In this document: piece by piece, positions 1 to 11,324 of the stretch
How the letters are laid out: each line of letters starts with the position of its first letter
Numbering within the stretch: the first letter of the stretch is position 1
From: Flavobacteriales bacterium
GTDB taxonomy: Bacteria; Bacteroidota; Bacteroidia; Flavobacteriales_F; PHOS-HE28
Direction of reading: 5' to 3'
NCBI GenBank assembly: GCA_016713875.1
Contig: JADJOI010000002.1
Span: forward strand, 258,943 to 322,942
DNA: 64,000 nucleotides
Notes under the pieces: generated by a model
Seen by the model: the letters and a program-made list of their open reading frames with translations, nothing else
Databases searched by the model: none
Told to the model about the DNA's origin: nothing
Made by a program: the position numbers and the translations under genes

Positions 1-3000
1 CGGATGTCAACGGCACCTGGACCGACAACTCGGTCAACATTGTCACGAGCCAGCGCGTGGAGAACCGCAATATCCCCGGGGACGGGAAGTTCGACCAGAG
101 CGACCTTCCGAATGCCGCGGAACTGCAGGTCGGCCGGGTCGACCTGTACGACCTGCCCGCCTTCAGTCAGACGGAGACCGAGCTCTTGCGCGCCTATCTG
201 AACAAGGCGCATGACTTCAAGGTCAAGGGCTTCACCCCGCAGGTGCGGGGTATCGTGTTCGACAACTTCCAATACACGGGTTACCCCCTGGCCGCCGGTG
301 GCATCCGCACCATCGCGCCGTTGGTGGGCACGGCCAACGTGACCTTCCCGAACCAGAACGGTTCACCGTTCTACACGCTGGTCAACAACCAGAGCTACCT
401 GTGGACCTACAGCTGTGGTGGGGGGCTGCAGCAAACGGTGAACGGCGTGCTCACTTACAATGGAGCGAACAACGTCGCCACCACCCAGAACCTGGCCGCC
501 AGTCAGTTCGACGGGGTCTTCAATCTCTCCTTCGGCAGCTACTTCGGGGATTGGGACAACAAGAACAACTTCCTGCGCGCTTTCCTCGCCAGTGGCAAGG
601 CCCTCAGCAATTGCTGGTCGGCCATCCCGCACTACGCCTTCCACCACATGGGTCTGGGCGACAACATCGGGTACAGCGGCCTGGCCACCATGAACAACAC
701 CACCAGCTTGTACGCGCCGATGCACGGCGGCTGGCAAGGAAGCATCGGCAAGTCGCACCTCGCGCTCATGGGCGACCCCTCGCTCCGCATGACGATGGTG
801 GCGCCACCGACCAACCTTCAAGTGAGCAATGCGGGAGGCAACGCGAACTTCGCCTGGACGGCCTCATCGGAAACGGTCCTCGGCTACTACATCTACGCGT
901 TCGACCCCGGCACCGGGGCCGTGTCGCGCGTGGTCCCTGGATTGGTGACGGGAACCGCGTACACCAGCCCGACGGTGCCCTTCATTGCCGGCCGACAGTA
1001 CATGGTGCGCGCCGTGAAACAGCAGACCTCGGCCAGCGGGAGCTACTACAACCTCAGCCTCGGTTCCATCGCCACCGCCTCCGGAACACCGCAACCCGAC
1101 TGCCAGGGCGTACCGGGTGGCGCTTCGGTCCCGGGTTCGGCCTGCAACGATAACAACCCCTGCACCACCAACGACACATGGAACGCGAGCTGCCAGTGCG
1201 TGGGCACGGCGAGCCCGGACAGCGATGGGGACGGGATCTGCAACGCGACGGACAACTGCCCGAACACCCCGGGTCAGGTGGGCAGCGCATGCAACGACAA
1301 CAACCCGTGCACGACGAACGATGTGCTGAACGCGAGCTGCCAGTGCGTGGGCACGGCGAGCCCGGACAGCGATGGGGACGGGATCTGCAACGCGACGGAC
1401 AACTGCCCGAACACCCCGGGTCAGGTGGGCAGCGCATGCAACGACAACAACCCGTGCACGACGAACGATGTGCTGAACGCGAGCTGCCAGTGCGTGGGCA
1501 CGGCGAGCCCGGACAGCGATGGGGACGGGATCTGCAACGCGACGGACAACTGCCCGAACACGCCGGGTCAGGTGGGCAGCGCGTGCAACGACAACAACCC
1601 GTGCACGACGAACGATGTGCTGAACGCAAGCTGCCAGTGCGTGGGCACGGCGAGCCCGGACAGCGATGGGGACGGGATCTGCAACGCGACGGACAACTGC
1701 CCGAACACGCCGGGTCAGGTGGGCAGCGCGTGCAACGACAACAACCCGTGCACGACGAACGATGTGCTGAACGCAAGCTGCCAGTGCGTGGGCACGGCGA
1801 GCCCGGACAGCGATGGGGACGGGATCTGCAACGCGACGGACAACTGCCCGAACACGCCGGGTCAGGTGGGCAGCGCGTGCAACGACAACAACCCGTGCAC
1901 GACGAACGATGTGCTGAACGCAAGCTGCCAGTGCGTGGGCACGGCGAGCCCGGACAGCGATGGGGATGGGATCTGCAACGCGACGGACAACTGCCCGAAC
2001 ACGCCGGGTCAGGTGGGCAGCGCGTGCAACGACAACGACCCGTGCACGACGAACGATGTGCTGAACGCAAGCTGCCAGTGCGTGGGCACGGCGAGCCCGG
2101 ACAGCGATGGGGACGGGATCTGCAACGCGACGGACAACTGCCCGAACACCCCGGGTCAGGTGGGCAGCGCGTGCAACGACAACGACCCGTGCACGACGAA
2201 CGATGTGCTGAACGCGAGCTGCCAGTGCGTAGGCACGGCGAGCCCGGACAGCGATGGGGACGGGATCTGCAACGCGACGGACAACTGCCCGAACACGCCG
2301 GGTCAGGTGGGCAGCGCGTGCAACGACAACAACCCGAACACGATCAACGACGTGGTGAGCGCGAACTGCGTGTGTACCGGTACCCTGGTGACGCTGGACT
2401 GCCTGGGGGTCCCGAACGGCACGGCGCTGCCGGGCACTGCGTGCAACGACGGCAACGCGAACACGGGCAACGACCTGTGGGACGCGAACTGCATCTGCGC
2501 CGGTCAGTTGCTGGACTGCCTGGGCGTGCCGGGTGGCAGCGCTGCCGGGCACGTCCTGCAACGACAACAACGCGAACACGATCAACGACCTCTGGGGTGC
2601 GAACTGCGTGTGCGCGGGCACTCCGGTGACGCTGGACTGCCTGGGCGTGCCGAACGGCACGGCGCTGCCGGGCACGGCCTGTGACGACGGCAACGCGAAC
2701 ACGATCAACGATCTCTGGGGTGCGAACTGCGTGTGCGCGGGCACTCCGGTGACGCTGGACTGCCTGGGCGTACCGAACGGCACGGCGCTGCCGGGCACGG
2801 CCTGCGATGACGGCAACGCGAACACCGGCAACGATCTGTGGGACGCGAACTGCACCTGCGCCGGTCAGTTGCTGGACTGCCTGGGCGTGCCGGGTGGCAG
2901 CGCTCTGCCGGGCACAGCGTGCAACGACAACAACGCGAACACGATCAACGACCTCTGGGGTGCGAACTGCACCTGCTCCGGCCAGCTGATCGATTGCCTG

Positions 3001-6000
3001 GGCGTGCCGGGTGGTAGCGCTTTGCCGGGCACCGCGTGCAACGACAACAACACGAACACGATCAACGACCTCTGGGGTGCGAACTGCATCTGCGCCGGCA
3101 CTCCGGTGACGCTGGACTGCCTGGGCGTGCCGAACGGCACAGCGCTGCCGGGCACGGGCTGTGACGACGGCAACGCGAACACGGGCAACGACCTGTGGGA
3201 CGCGAACTGCACCTGCTCCGGCCAGCTGATCGATTGCCTGGGCGTGCCGGGTGGTAGCGCTTTGCCGGGCACCGCGTGCAACGACAACAACCCGAACACG
3301 ATCAACGACCTATGGGGTGCGAACTGCGTGTGCGCGGGCACTCCGGTGACGCTGGACTGCCTGGGCGTACCGAACGGCACGGCGCTGCCGGGCACGGCCT
3401 GCGATGACGGCAACGCGAACACCGGCAACGATCTGTGGGACGCGAACTGCACTTGCGCCGGTCAGTTGCTGGACTGCCTGGGCGTGCCGGGTGGCAGCGC
3501 TCTGCCGGGCACAGCGTGCAACGACAACAACGCGAACACGATCAACGACCTCTGGGGTGCGAACTGCGTGTGCGCGGGCACTCCGGTGACGCTGGACTGC
3601 CTGGGCGTCCCGAACGGCACGGCGCTGCCGGGCACGTCCTGCAACGACAACAACGCGAACACGATCAACGACCTCTGGGGTGCGAACTGCGTGTGCGCGG
3701 GCACTCCGGTGACGCTGGACTGCCTGGGCGTGCCGAACGGCACGGCGCTGCCGGGCACTGCGTGCAACGACGGCAACGCGAACACGGGCAATGACCTGTG
3801 GGACGCGAACTGCATCTGCGCCGGTCAGTTGCTGGACTGCCTGGGCGTGCCGGGTGGCAGCGCGCTGCCGGGCACGTCCTGCAACGACAACAACGCGAAC
3901 ACGATCAACGACCTCTGGGGTGCGAACTGCGTGTGCGCGGGCACTCCGGTGACGCTGGACTGCCTGGGCGTGCCGAACGGCACGGCGCTGCCGGGCACGG
4001 CCTGTGACGACGGCAACGCGAACACCGGCAACGACCTGTGGGACGCGAACTGCATCTGCGCCGGTCAGTTGCTGGACTGCCTGGGCGTGCCGGGTGGCAG
4101 CGCGCTGCCGGGCACGTCCTGCAACGACAACAACACGAACACGATCAACGACCTCTGGGGTGCGAACTGCATCTGCGCCGGTACCCTGGTGACGCTGGAC
4201 TGCCTGGGCGTCCCGAACGGCACGGCGCTGCCGGGCACGGGCTGTGACGACGGCAACGCGAACACGATCAACGACCTCTGGGGTGCGAACTGCATCTGCG
4301 CGGGCACTCCGGTGACCCTGGACTGCCTGGGCGTACCGAACGGCACGGCGCTGCCGGGCACGTCCTGCAACGACAACAACGCGAACACGATCAACGACCT
4401 CTGGGGTGCGAACTGCGTCTGCGCCGGGACCCTGGTGACGCTGGACTGCCTGGGCGTCCCGAACGGCACGGCGCTGCCGGGCACGGGCTGTGACGACGGC
4501 AACGCGAACACCGGCAACGACCTGTGGGACGCGAACTGCACCTGCGCCGGCCAGTTGCTGGACTGCCTGGGCGTACCGGGTGGCAGCGCTTTGCCGGGCA
4601 GCGCGTGCAACGACAACAACGCGAACACGATCAACGACCTCTGGGGTGCGAACTGCATCTGCGCGGGCACTCCGGTGACGCTGGACTGCCTGGGCGTACC
4701 GAACGGCACGGCGCTGCCGGGCACGGGCTGTGACGACGGCAACGCGAACACCGGCAACGACCTGTGGGACGCGAACTGCACCTGCTCCGGTCAGTTGCTG
4801 GACTGCCTGGGCGTGCCGGGTGGTAGCGCGCTGCCGGGCACCGCGTGCAACGACAACAACACGAACACGATCAACGACCTCTGGGGTGCGAACTGCATCT
4901 GCGCCGGCACTCCGGTGACGCTGGACTGCCTGGGCGTCCCGAACGGCACGGCGCTGCCGGGCACGGGCTGTGACGACGGCAACGCGAACACCGGCAACGA
5001 CCTGTGGGACGCGAACTGCACCTGCGCCGGTCAGTTGCTGGACTGCCTGGGCTCGCCGGGTGGCAGCGCGCTGCCGGGCACGTCCTGCAACGACAACAAC
5101 GCGAACACGATCAACGACCTCTGGGGTGCGAACTGCGTGTGTGCCGGTACCCTGGTGACGCTGGACTGCCTGGGCGTCCCGAACGGCACGGCGCTGCCGG
5201 GCACGGGCTGTGACGACGGCAACGCGAACACCGGCAACGACCTGTGGGACGCGAACTGCACCTGCGCCGGCCAGTTGCTGGACTGCCTGGGCGTACCGGG
5301 TGGCAGCGCTTTGCCGGGCAGCGCGTGCAACGACAACAACGCGAACACGATCAACGACCTCTGGGGTGCGAACTGCGTGTGCGCCGGTACCCTGGTGACG
5401 CTGGACTGCCTGGGCGTCCCGAACGGCACAGCGCTGCCGGGCACACCGTGTGATGACGGCAACAGCATGACGAACAACGATGGGTGGGATGCGGACTGCA
5501 ACTGCTTCGGGTTCCTCGTACTGGTCGATTGCGCAGGGGTCCCGAACGGGAATGCCTTCCCAGGGACCCCATGTGATGATGGGGATGTCAACACGGGTAA
5601 CGACACCTGGGATGCGAACTGTGCATGCAACGGGCAGGAGTATGATTGCGCGGGTGTTCCGGGGGGTACGGCCTACGTGGACGCCTGTGGCGTGTGCGCC
5701 AGCGGAACCACGGGCATCGTGGCCGACCCGGACAGCGACCAGGATGGCCTGCTGGACTGCATGGACGGCTGCCCCTACGCCTTCGATCCGGATCAGTCGG
5801 ATTTCGACCAGGACGGCATCGGAGATGCCTGTGACAACTGCTCCTGGATCGCGAATCCCGATCAGGCGGACACGGACGGGAACGGCATCGGGGACGTCTG
5901 CGACCAGGCGAATGCGATCGCTGAAATGTCCGGGACCGCCCAGTTCACCTTCGCACCGAACCCCGCCCGGGAGGAGGTCCACATCACCGCGATGCCTGAC

Positions 6001-6168
6001 GGCGTGCGGCGTGTACAGTTGGTCGCACTGACCGGGGCGGTGGTGCTGAACATCGAAGCGACGCAACGCAGGATCGCCTTGGATGCGGTGCCGGTGGGTG
6101 TGTATCAGATCATGGCGCTGGATGCGGACGGAAGACCGCTGGCGCAGGGCAGGCTCGTCCGGCAGTGA
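1..6168 (+). CDS. T9SS-sorted C25 (gingipain-like) peptidase with giant Cys-rich repeat array; 5' end outside window, one frameshift
   Basis: The frame is open from the left edge, so the gene begins outside the window; over 2,050 residues are visible. The first ~270 residues resemble the C-terminal half of C25-type (gingipain-like) peptidases, with the family-like signature HLALMGDPSLRM at about 757-792, followed by a fibronectin-III-like domain (about 800-1090). Then come eight 49-residue repeats, about 27 repeats of 39-41 residues, two thrombospondin-3-like DxDxDG units (about 5725-5910) and a C-terminal T9SS type A sorting domain beginning FAPNPAREE (about 5950) and ending GRLVRQ. This architecture implies export across the outer membrane and surface attachment or release. 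At about 2541 two bases are missing from one repeat copy, moving the frame; the downstream frame continues to the stop at 6168. The catalytic residues cannot be placed with confidence. A strong hairpin terminator follows. Confidence 0.75.
1203..2378 (+). repeat. Eight tandem 147-bp repeats (type A)
   Basis: Eight head-to-tail copies with an exact 147-bp period start at 1203, 1350, 1497, 1644, 1791, 1938, 2085 and 2232. Each encodes 49 residues: a thrombospondin-3-like, acidic, potentially calcium-binding DSDGDGICNATDNCP segment plus a CNDNNPCTTND-type segment with paired cysteines. Copies differ by only a few bases, mostly silent. Confidence 0.95.
2379..5660 (+). repeat. About 27 tandem 117-123-bp repeats (type B)
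   Basis: About 27 copies encode units of 39 or 41 residues of the form DCLGVPxGxALPGTxC(N/D)DxNxNTxNDLWxANCxCAG. The units alternate between a Gly-Gly-Ser form followed by CNDNN and an Asn-Gly-Thr form followed by CDDGN. Each has four cysteines and a dense Asp/Asn cluster. The last units (from about 5440) are more divergent. The 2-base deletion that shifts the frame is in an early copy at about 2541. Confidence 0.93.
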
Positions 6169-6186
6169 CGTGCCCTGCTTGGAAGG

Positions 6187-6215
6187 AAGGCCCGGCCGGC
6201 AAGCCGGGCCTTTTT
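6187..6215 (+). terminator. Rho-independent terminator of the C25-like gene
   Basis: A perfect 10-bp stem (AAGGCCCGGC at 6187-6196, GCCGGGCCTT at 6203-6212) with a 6-base loop is followed by a T run. It begins 19 bases past the stop codon and lies against the end of the convergent gene. Confidence 0.85.
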
Positions 6216-9200
6216 CATTTGATCAGGGAAACGTGACCGAAGTACTCCCGGCGCTCGGCACTGAACGCGTCCCGCACGATCATCCGCCAGGCGTACACGC
6301 CGTCCGGCAGAAGGTCTCCGGTGCCCTTCATCGCACCATTCCACGGAAGGCCGGGTTCGTTCGCTTCGAACACCATCTCGCCCCAGCGGTCGAAGATCCA
6401 GAAGCCGAAGTCTTCGGCATCCGCTCCCACGAGCACTGGCTCGAAGGTGTCGTTGATCCCGTCACCGTTCGGTGTGAACGCGTTGGGCACATGAACGATG
6501 AGCACATCGTCCACGAGCACCACGGCGCAGGCTTCGGCGGCACACCCCAGGCTGTCCGTGGCCTCCACGCACACGAGTTGATGACCCGCGGTCGGCGGGT
6601 CAAAGCGGTACCGCAGTTCCACCGTCGTGTCCACCGGAGCACCGTTCACCTTCCAGAGATGATCCCGACATGCGTCACCGACCGGCCAGGCCTCGACGAC
6701 GGCATCATCCAACGGGATCACCGCACGCCGCACCTGAACGCCCACGTTCGGCGGTGGAAGGGCTGCGACCGGTGCGATGTTCGTGGTCTCCCACACGCAG
6801 CCGGCCGTATCCATGTACTGAATGCTCGGGTTGTACGTGCCCGGCTGCACATACGTGTGGTCCAAGGGGCCGTTCTGCACCGCCACCGACCCATCCCCGA
6901 GCTGCCACGTGAGCTCCACCACCGCCGCCCCGTACTGCGGGATCAGGGTAACGGCCAGAGGGGCGCATCCCGATGCGGGTACCACGGTGACGACGAGGTC
7001 GGGCCGTGCGGCGATGGCCACATGGATCGACGCCGTGTCCGAGAGGCCAGCACATGCGCCCGGACCATCCACGACGTACTGGTACATCCCCTCTGTGGCC
7101 ATCGCGGGATCGATCACCGACGAGGTCGATGAGCCGTCCGGTGCCATCCAGACACCACCGGGTTGCGCCAAGGGACCGAGCAGCGTGCTCATGTCCACAG
7201 GCCATCCGAACGAGCATAGCGTCAGCGTTCCATCGGCTCCGGCCTCAGGCAATGCATCCACGGCCAGCGTCAGGATGGCCGACGCGTTCGGGCAGGGGGC
7301 AGTACCTGGGACCGTGTACGTGTATGGTCCTGTAACCGCACTACCGGGGTCGATCGGTGGGGTCACCAGCCCTCCACCCGGTGCGGTCCACGTTCCGCCG
7401 GGAGCAGGACTGCCGCCCAGCATGGTCGTGGGGTCGAACGGCGCGTCTCCTTCACACACGCTAAGGGATGCACTGACCCCGGCCTCGGCGGGAAGGACCT
7501 CATCCACGAGCGCTGTGGCTGAATCAGCTGGGCAGGGCCCCACTCCGGCGACGATGTATTGGTATATGCCAGGGATGTCGGTGAGCGGATCGTAGTCCGG
7601 ACCCTGCGTGTTGCCGTTCGGGTCCGTCCATACACCTCCGGGGTCGGGACTTCCACCGAGCGCGCTCAGCAGGGTGTTCGGTACGCCGTTCGCGCAGATG
7701 GTGAGCGTTCCGGACACACCTGCATCAGGCGGTGCGAGCAGGCTCAGGGTCACCGTGTGCACACCGTCCGCGCAGGGCGGGACGGCCGTCAACGTGTAGC
7801 TGTAGGCGCCAGCGACCGCCGTGGACGGGTCCACCAGTCCGCTCGTGGACCCGCCATTGGGGTCGGTCCAGGCGCCCGTGGCCGGAAGCCCGACGAGCAG
7901 GGCGAACAGGTCCACTGGCGCTGCGCTCGTGCACGCGGTGAGGGCGGCCGATTGTCCCGTGGGCGGAGCGGGCACCAAGGTCAGGTCCACTTCGGCCGAG
8001 GCCGAAAGACAGGGCGGTGGTGCCGTCAGCGCATACGTGTATGTGCCCGCGGTGGCGGTGCCCGGGGTGATCGTTCCACCAACGGGCAGGCCGTTCGGGT
8101 CCGTCCATGTGCCTCCTGGATCGGGCGTTCCGCCGAGCAGCAGAAAGAGGTCCGCCGTAGGCAGATCGTCGCACAGGCTGACCACCGCATCGGTACCTGC
8201 ATCGGGCTGGTTCACCTCGGTCACCTGCACGGTCGCGCTCGCATCCGGGCAGGCCGTGGCGCCCGTCACCGTATAGGTGTAGGTGCCCGGGCCGTTCAAG
8301 TTCGGATCGTAGGTCCCACTGAACGCGGACCCGTTGGGGTCCGTCCAGCTTCCTCCCGGTTGCGCCGTTCCACCCAGGAGCGTGAAGAGGTCGGTGAGGC
8401 CGCCGGCGGCACAGACGGTCACAGTACCGTTGGTTCCGGCATCCGGCGCCAGCTCGGTGGTCATGGTCACAGTGGCGCTGGCGATCCCGCATGGGGGACC
8501 TGTGCCGACCGTGTACGTGTAGCCGCCGTCCAGGCTCACCCCCGGGGTGAAGGTCCCACCGAAGGCCTGACCGTTCGGATCCGTCCATCCGCCCCCGGGT
8601 TGTGGGCTTCCGCCCAAGAGGGTGGACAGCGCGATCGCGGCGTCACTGGAGCAGACCGTGAAGGTCCCACCGGTCCCGGCATCGGGCTGCGGATCCACTG
8701 TGATGGAGATCGTCGCAAGGTCATCCGCGCACGGTGCCGTTCCGGCCACGGTGTAGCTGTACGTTCCGGCCGGGTCCATTGCGGGATCGAAGAGGGCGCC
8801 ATGGGCCATTCCATTCGGGTCGGTCCATGTTCCACCGGCATCCGGAGCACCGCCGAGCTGAAGGAAGAGGTCGATCGCCGGGCTGGTGTTGCAGACGGAC
8901 ACTGCACCATTCGATCCGGCGTCCGGAGCAACGTTCACCACGACGGTCACCGTGCTCTGTGCGTCGACGCAGGGTGGCGTTCCGGTCAAGGAGTAGGTGT
9001 AGATGCCGGCCGTTCCGCTCAAGGGATCGAAGAGGCTGCCGATCAGCGGACCGGGTCCGCTCCAGCTGCCGCCCGGGTCGGCCGAAGGCCCGAGGAGCGC
9101 GAAGAGGTCCACGGCCGGTGCATCGCTGCAGAGCGTCGCCGAGGTGGATGTGCCTGCCTGGGGCTGCGTGTTGATGCTCACGGTCACCACGGCCTGGTCC

Positions 9201-9991
9201 GAACAGCCGGCGTTGGCATCGACCACTTCATAGGTATAGGCACCCGACGATGCCGTGGCGGGGTCAAGAAGGCCCGGCGCCGGGTCGCCGAGCGGACCGG
9301 TCCAGCTGCCTCCGGGTTGAGCCGTGGCGCCCAGCAGGGCGAACAGATCGATCGGCGGACCCTGATCACAGGTGGTGATGGCCGCGTCCACACCCGCCTC
9401 CGCCATGCAGCATGCAGCCGTGGCCGGGGCACTGGCCACCACGACATCGCCCGTGCAACCGGAACTGCCCCAACTGCCCGTTTCGCTATCGCCGTAGGTG
9501 TTGACCGTCATGCCGAGGTCGGCCCCGTCCACGCAATCCACGCCGTTGCTCACGCTGACGGTCCAGCAGAACTGCCAGTTGGTGGCGCCGTTGCAGTAGT
9601 CACCGAAGTTGTTGCCCGGGTCGCCGTCGTTGTCGAGGTCGAAGAAAAAGCCGGGGCCCACAGTGCCGATGGCCGTGGCCGCCGTGCCTGTGCAGGTAGG
9701 ATACCAGCCCCAGGTCCCCGTGCTCGGGCCACAGGTCGGAGGCGGAGGGCCGGGCGTCAGCGTGCCGGTGTCCCATCCCGGGCCCATCACCGGCACCAGA
9801 CCATGGAACCAATTGGCATTGGTCGTGTTCCAGAAGGTGATGGTGAAGCAGAAGGTCACGGACTGGCCGCCCGTGTAGGTGCCGTTCACCGGAGGCGGAG
9901 CGGCGGTATAGGTGTAGGTGACCAGGCATGGCTGCGCCAACAGCGATGCCGGGAAGAGGATGGCGACAAGAAGGAGGGCACGGGAGGCCAC
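6215..9991 (-). CDS. Secreted repeat/PKD protein with gliding-motility-type (T9SS type B) C-terminus
   Basis: A 1,258-residue protein with a signal peptide (residues 1-20, cleaved after LLAQ); the start is GTG. After an N-terminal region rich in Cys, Gly and Trp come about ten repeats of ~80 residues, each with a conserved core of the type DAGTNGTVTVC...DLFxLLGG...PGGSWTDPNG and ending GTYTYTV plus a Cys pair. A PKD domain follows (about residues 1000-1075, with WQLGDG and HTY motifs). The last ~90 residues (VPNAFTPNGDGINDTF, FDRWGEMVFE, DGVYAWRM) are the gliding motility-associated C-terminal domain, a T9SS type B sorting signal. It is probably a large surface adhesin-like or structural protein; the ligand is unknown. 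It converges with the C25-like gene at a shared terminator. A weak box TAtcTTAC lies at 10012-10019. Confidence 0.85.
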   Translation of the reverse strand: MASRALLLVAILFPASLLAQPCLVTYTYTAAPPPVNGTYTGGQSVTFCFTITFWNTTNANWFHGLVPVMGPGWDTGTLTPGPPPPTCGPSTGTWGWYPTCTGTAATAIGTVGPGFFFDLDNDGDPGNNFGDYCNGATNWQFCWTVSVSNGVDCVDGADLGMTVNTYGDSETGSWGSSGCTGDVVVASAPATAACCMAEAGVDAAITTCDQGPPIDLFALLGATAQPGGSWTGPLGDPAPGLLDPATASSGAYTYEVVDANAGCSDQAVVTVSINTQPQAGTSTSATLCSDAPAVDLFALLGPSADPGGSWSGPGPLIGSLFDPLSGTAGIYTYSLTGTPPCVDAQSTVTVVVNVAPDAGSNGAVSVCNTSPAIDLFLQLGGAPDAGGTWTDPNGMAHGALFDPAMDPAGTYSYTVAGTAPCADDLATISITVDPQPDAGTGGTFTVCSSDAAIALSTLLGGSPQPGGGWTDPNGQAFGGTFTPGVSLDGGYTYTVGTGPPCGIASATVTMTTELAPDAGTNGTVTVCAAGGLTDLFTLLGGTAQPGGSWTDPNGSAFSGTYDPNLNGPGTYTYTVTGATACPDASATVQVTEVNQPDAGTDAVVSLCDDLPTADLFLLLGGTPDPGGTWTDPNGLPVGGTITPGTATAGTYTYALTAPPPCLSASAEVDLTLVPAPPTGQSAALTACTSAAPVDLFALLVGLPATGAWTDPNGGSTSGLVDPSTAVAGAYSYTLTAVPPCADGVHTVTLSLLAPPDAGVSGTLTICANGVPNTLLSALGGSPDPGGVWTDPNGNTQGPDYDPLTDIPGIYQYIVAGVGPCPADSATALVDEVLPAEAGVSASLSVCEGDAPFDPTTMLGGSPAPGGTWTAPGGGLVTPPIDPGSAVTGPYTYTVPGTAPCPNASAILTLAVDALPEAGADGTLTLCSFGWPVDMSTLLGPLAQPGGVWMAPDGSSTSSVIDPAMATEGMYQYVVDGPGACAGLSDTASIHVAIAARPDLVVTVVPASGCAPLAVTLIPQYGAAVVELTWQLGDGSVAVQNGPLDHTYVQPGTYNPSIQYMDTAGCVWETTNIAPVAALPPPNVGVQVRRAVIPLDDAVVEAWPVGDACRDHLWKVNGAPVDTTVELRYRFDPPTAGHQLVCVEATDSLGCAAEACAVVLVDDVLIVHVPNAFTPNGDGINDTFEPVLVGADAEDFGFWIFDRWGEMVFEANEPGLPWNGAMKGTGDLLPDGVYAWRMIVRDAFSAERREYFGHVSLIK

Positions 9992-10052
9992 TTCCGCAGG
10001 GTGTTGCTGCGGTAAGATAGCGGCTTGAAGCCTGCCCGGCGAAAAGCCGCGC

Positions 10053-11273
10053 TCAGCGGGCGATCACGGTGCCCACCCGGCCCCTGCGCCGGCCGTCCAC
10101 ACCCTCCACCACGCAACGATAGGTGCCGGCCTTCAGGTCGCCTCGTTCGATCCGATGCTCACCGGCACCGAGGCCGTCCACCCGAAGGGCCTCGCGCCCC
10201 TGCGCATCGAACAGCACAAGCGACACCTGGGCCTGCCCCTCAGGCATCACCGCGGTGAATCCGTTCTCGAACACGGTGGGGTAGAGGTACGCGGATGGAG
10301 CGGCTGCGGACTCTTCCACAGCCACGGTGCTGCCGACCGTGGAGTAGATGTCCGTGAAGGACCCCACGTACAACAGGCTGCCGTCCGCGAAGAACTCCTC
10401 CAGGCTCACCAGGTCGATGACGGAAACGCCTCCGTTGTAAGCCGCGAAGCTCGCCCCGTTGTCGATCGAGCGGTAGATGCCGGTCTGGTTCGGCACGATC
10501 ACGAACACCTTGGCATCATAGCCGATGATCTCCCCATCGGCCAGGCTGGTGGGCGTGCCCGTGGCGTCGTTCCAGGTGCTGCCGTTGTTGGTGCTGTACT
10601 TCACCCCGAAGGTGGAGACCATCACCAGATCGCTCCCGGCGGCGGCCACCCCGAACACGGTGTAGTTCACGCCGGGCATCGCGGTCCAGTTGAGGCCGTT
10701 GTTCGAGCTGGTGTAGATGCCGGTGTTCGTGGCCGCGTACAGCAGGGCACCCACTTGCGTGAGGTGGTACACGATGGTGTTGGAGCCCATGCCCGAGTGC
10801 CCCACGTTCCAAGTGCCCCCCAGGTTGTCCGTCTTCCAGATGCCTCCACCCTGGTTCACGGTACCGGTGAATACGGCGAAGAGGTCAGTGCCGAAGGAAA
10901 AGAGCTTGTTCGCGAACACCTGATTGCTTGCCGTCAGGGTTCCGTTGACGCTCGACCAGGAAGTTCCTCCGTTGTCCGACCGATAGATGCCCGACTGGGT
11001 GCCGGCGAAGAGCGATGTGCCTTTGCGTCCCACCGACTCCACGAAATAGTTGCCCCCGTTCTGTGGCAGCCCGGTGTTCACCGGGGTCCAGGTCGAACCC
11101 CCGTTGGTGCTCTTCTTCACCCCGGTGGGGAAGGTGACGGCGTACAGAGCTCCACCCTCCGAGGTCATGCTGCGGGTCTGTTGCTGACCACTGGCCAGTG
11201 CCGACCATTGGGCGGTCGCCGTGCAGGTGAGCAGGGAAAGAAGAGCGAGCGGAGCGATCCGGAACAGGTGCAT
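10053..11273 (-). CDS. Secreted BNR/sialidase-like beta-propeller protein
   Basis: A 406-residue protein. I start it at the ATG giving MHLFRIAPLALLSLLTCTATAQ, a good signal peptide; a longer frame upstream is unlikely. The body contains repeated Asp-box-like motifs (KSTNGGSTWTPV, YRSDNGGTSW, TSSNNGLNWTAM, STNNGSTWND, YRSIDNGASF) spaced ~45-60 residues, typical of BNR/photosystem-II-stability-factor-like beta-propellers. The last ~80 residues look like a weak T9SS type A sorting domain (AQVSLVLFDAQGREALR, then AGTYRCVVEG). It is likely exported; no enzymatic residues can be assigned, and many such proteins have no known activity. Confidence 0.78.
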   Translation of the reverse strand: MHLFRIAPLALLSLLTCTATAQWSALASGQQQTRSMTSEGGALYAVTFPTGVKKSTNGGSTWTPVNTGLPQNGGNYFVESVGRKGTSLFAGTQSGIYRSDNGGTSWSSVNGTLTASNQVFANKLFSFGTDLFAVFTGTVNQGGGIWKTDNLGGTWNVGHSGMGSNTIVYHLTQVGALLYAATNTGIYTSSNNGLNWTAMPGVNYTVFGVAAAGSDLVMVSTFGVKYSTNNGSTWNDATGTPTSLADGEIIGYDAKVFVIVPNQTGIYRSIDNGASFAAYNGGVSVIDLVSLEEFFADGSLLYVGSFTDIYSTVGSTVAVEESAAAPSAYLYPTVFENGFTAVMPEGQAQVSLVLFDAQGREALRVDGLGAGEHRIERGDLKAGTYRCVVEGVDGRRRGRVGTVIAR

Positions 11274-11324
11274 GGTGTCGGGTTGGGCCCGCAAGTTGCG
11301 ACCGGTCCCCGGGGTGTTCACCGC

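Noticed and set aside
1203..2378. Regular 147-bp repeats as a CRISPR-like array
   Set aside because: Repeats are contiguous coding units without unique spacers; the frame stays open and there are no cas genes.
864..2855. Long antisense open frame (663 codons) across the repeat array
   Set aside because: It is a shadow of the repeats: the period-3 composition of a GC-rich repeated coding sequence keeps other frames open. No signal peptide, no recognisable domain, no promoter.
3310..6066. Second long antisense frame (918 codons) over the type B repeats
   Set aside because: Same cause; low-complexity Val/Arg/Ala translation with no independent support.
7559..10015. Plus-strand frame of 818 codons opposite the gliding-type protein
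   Set aside because: The opposite strand carries a complete protein with signal peptide and C-terminal domain; the plus frame is Gly/Arg-rich shadow.
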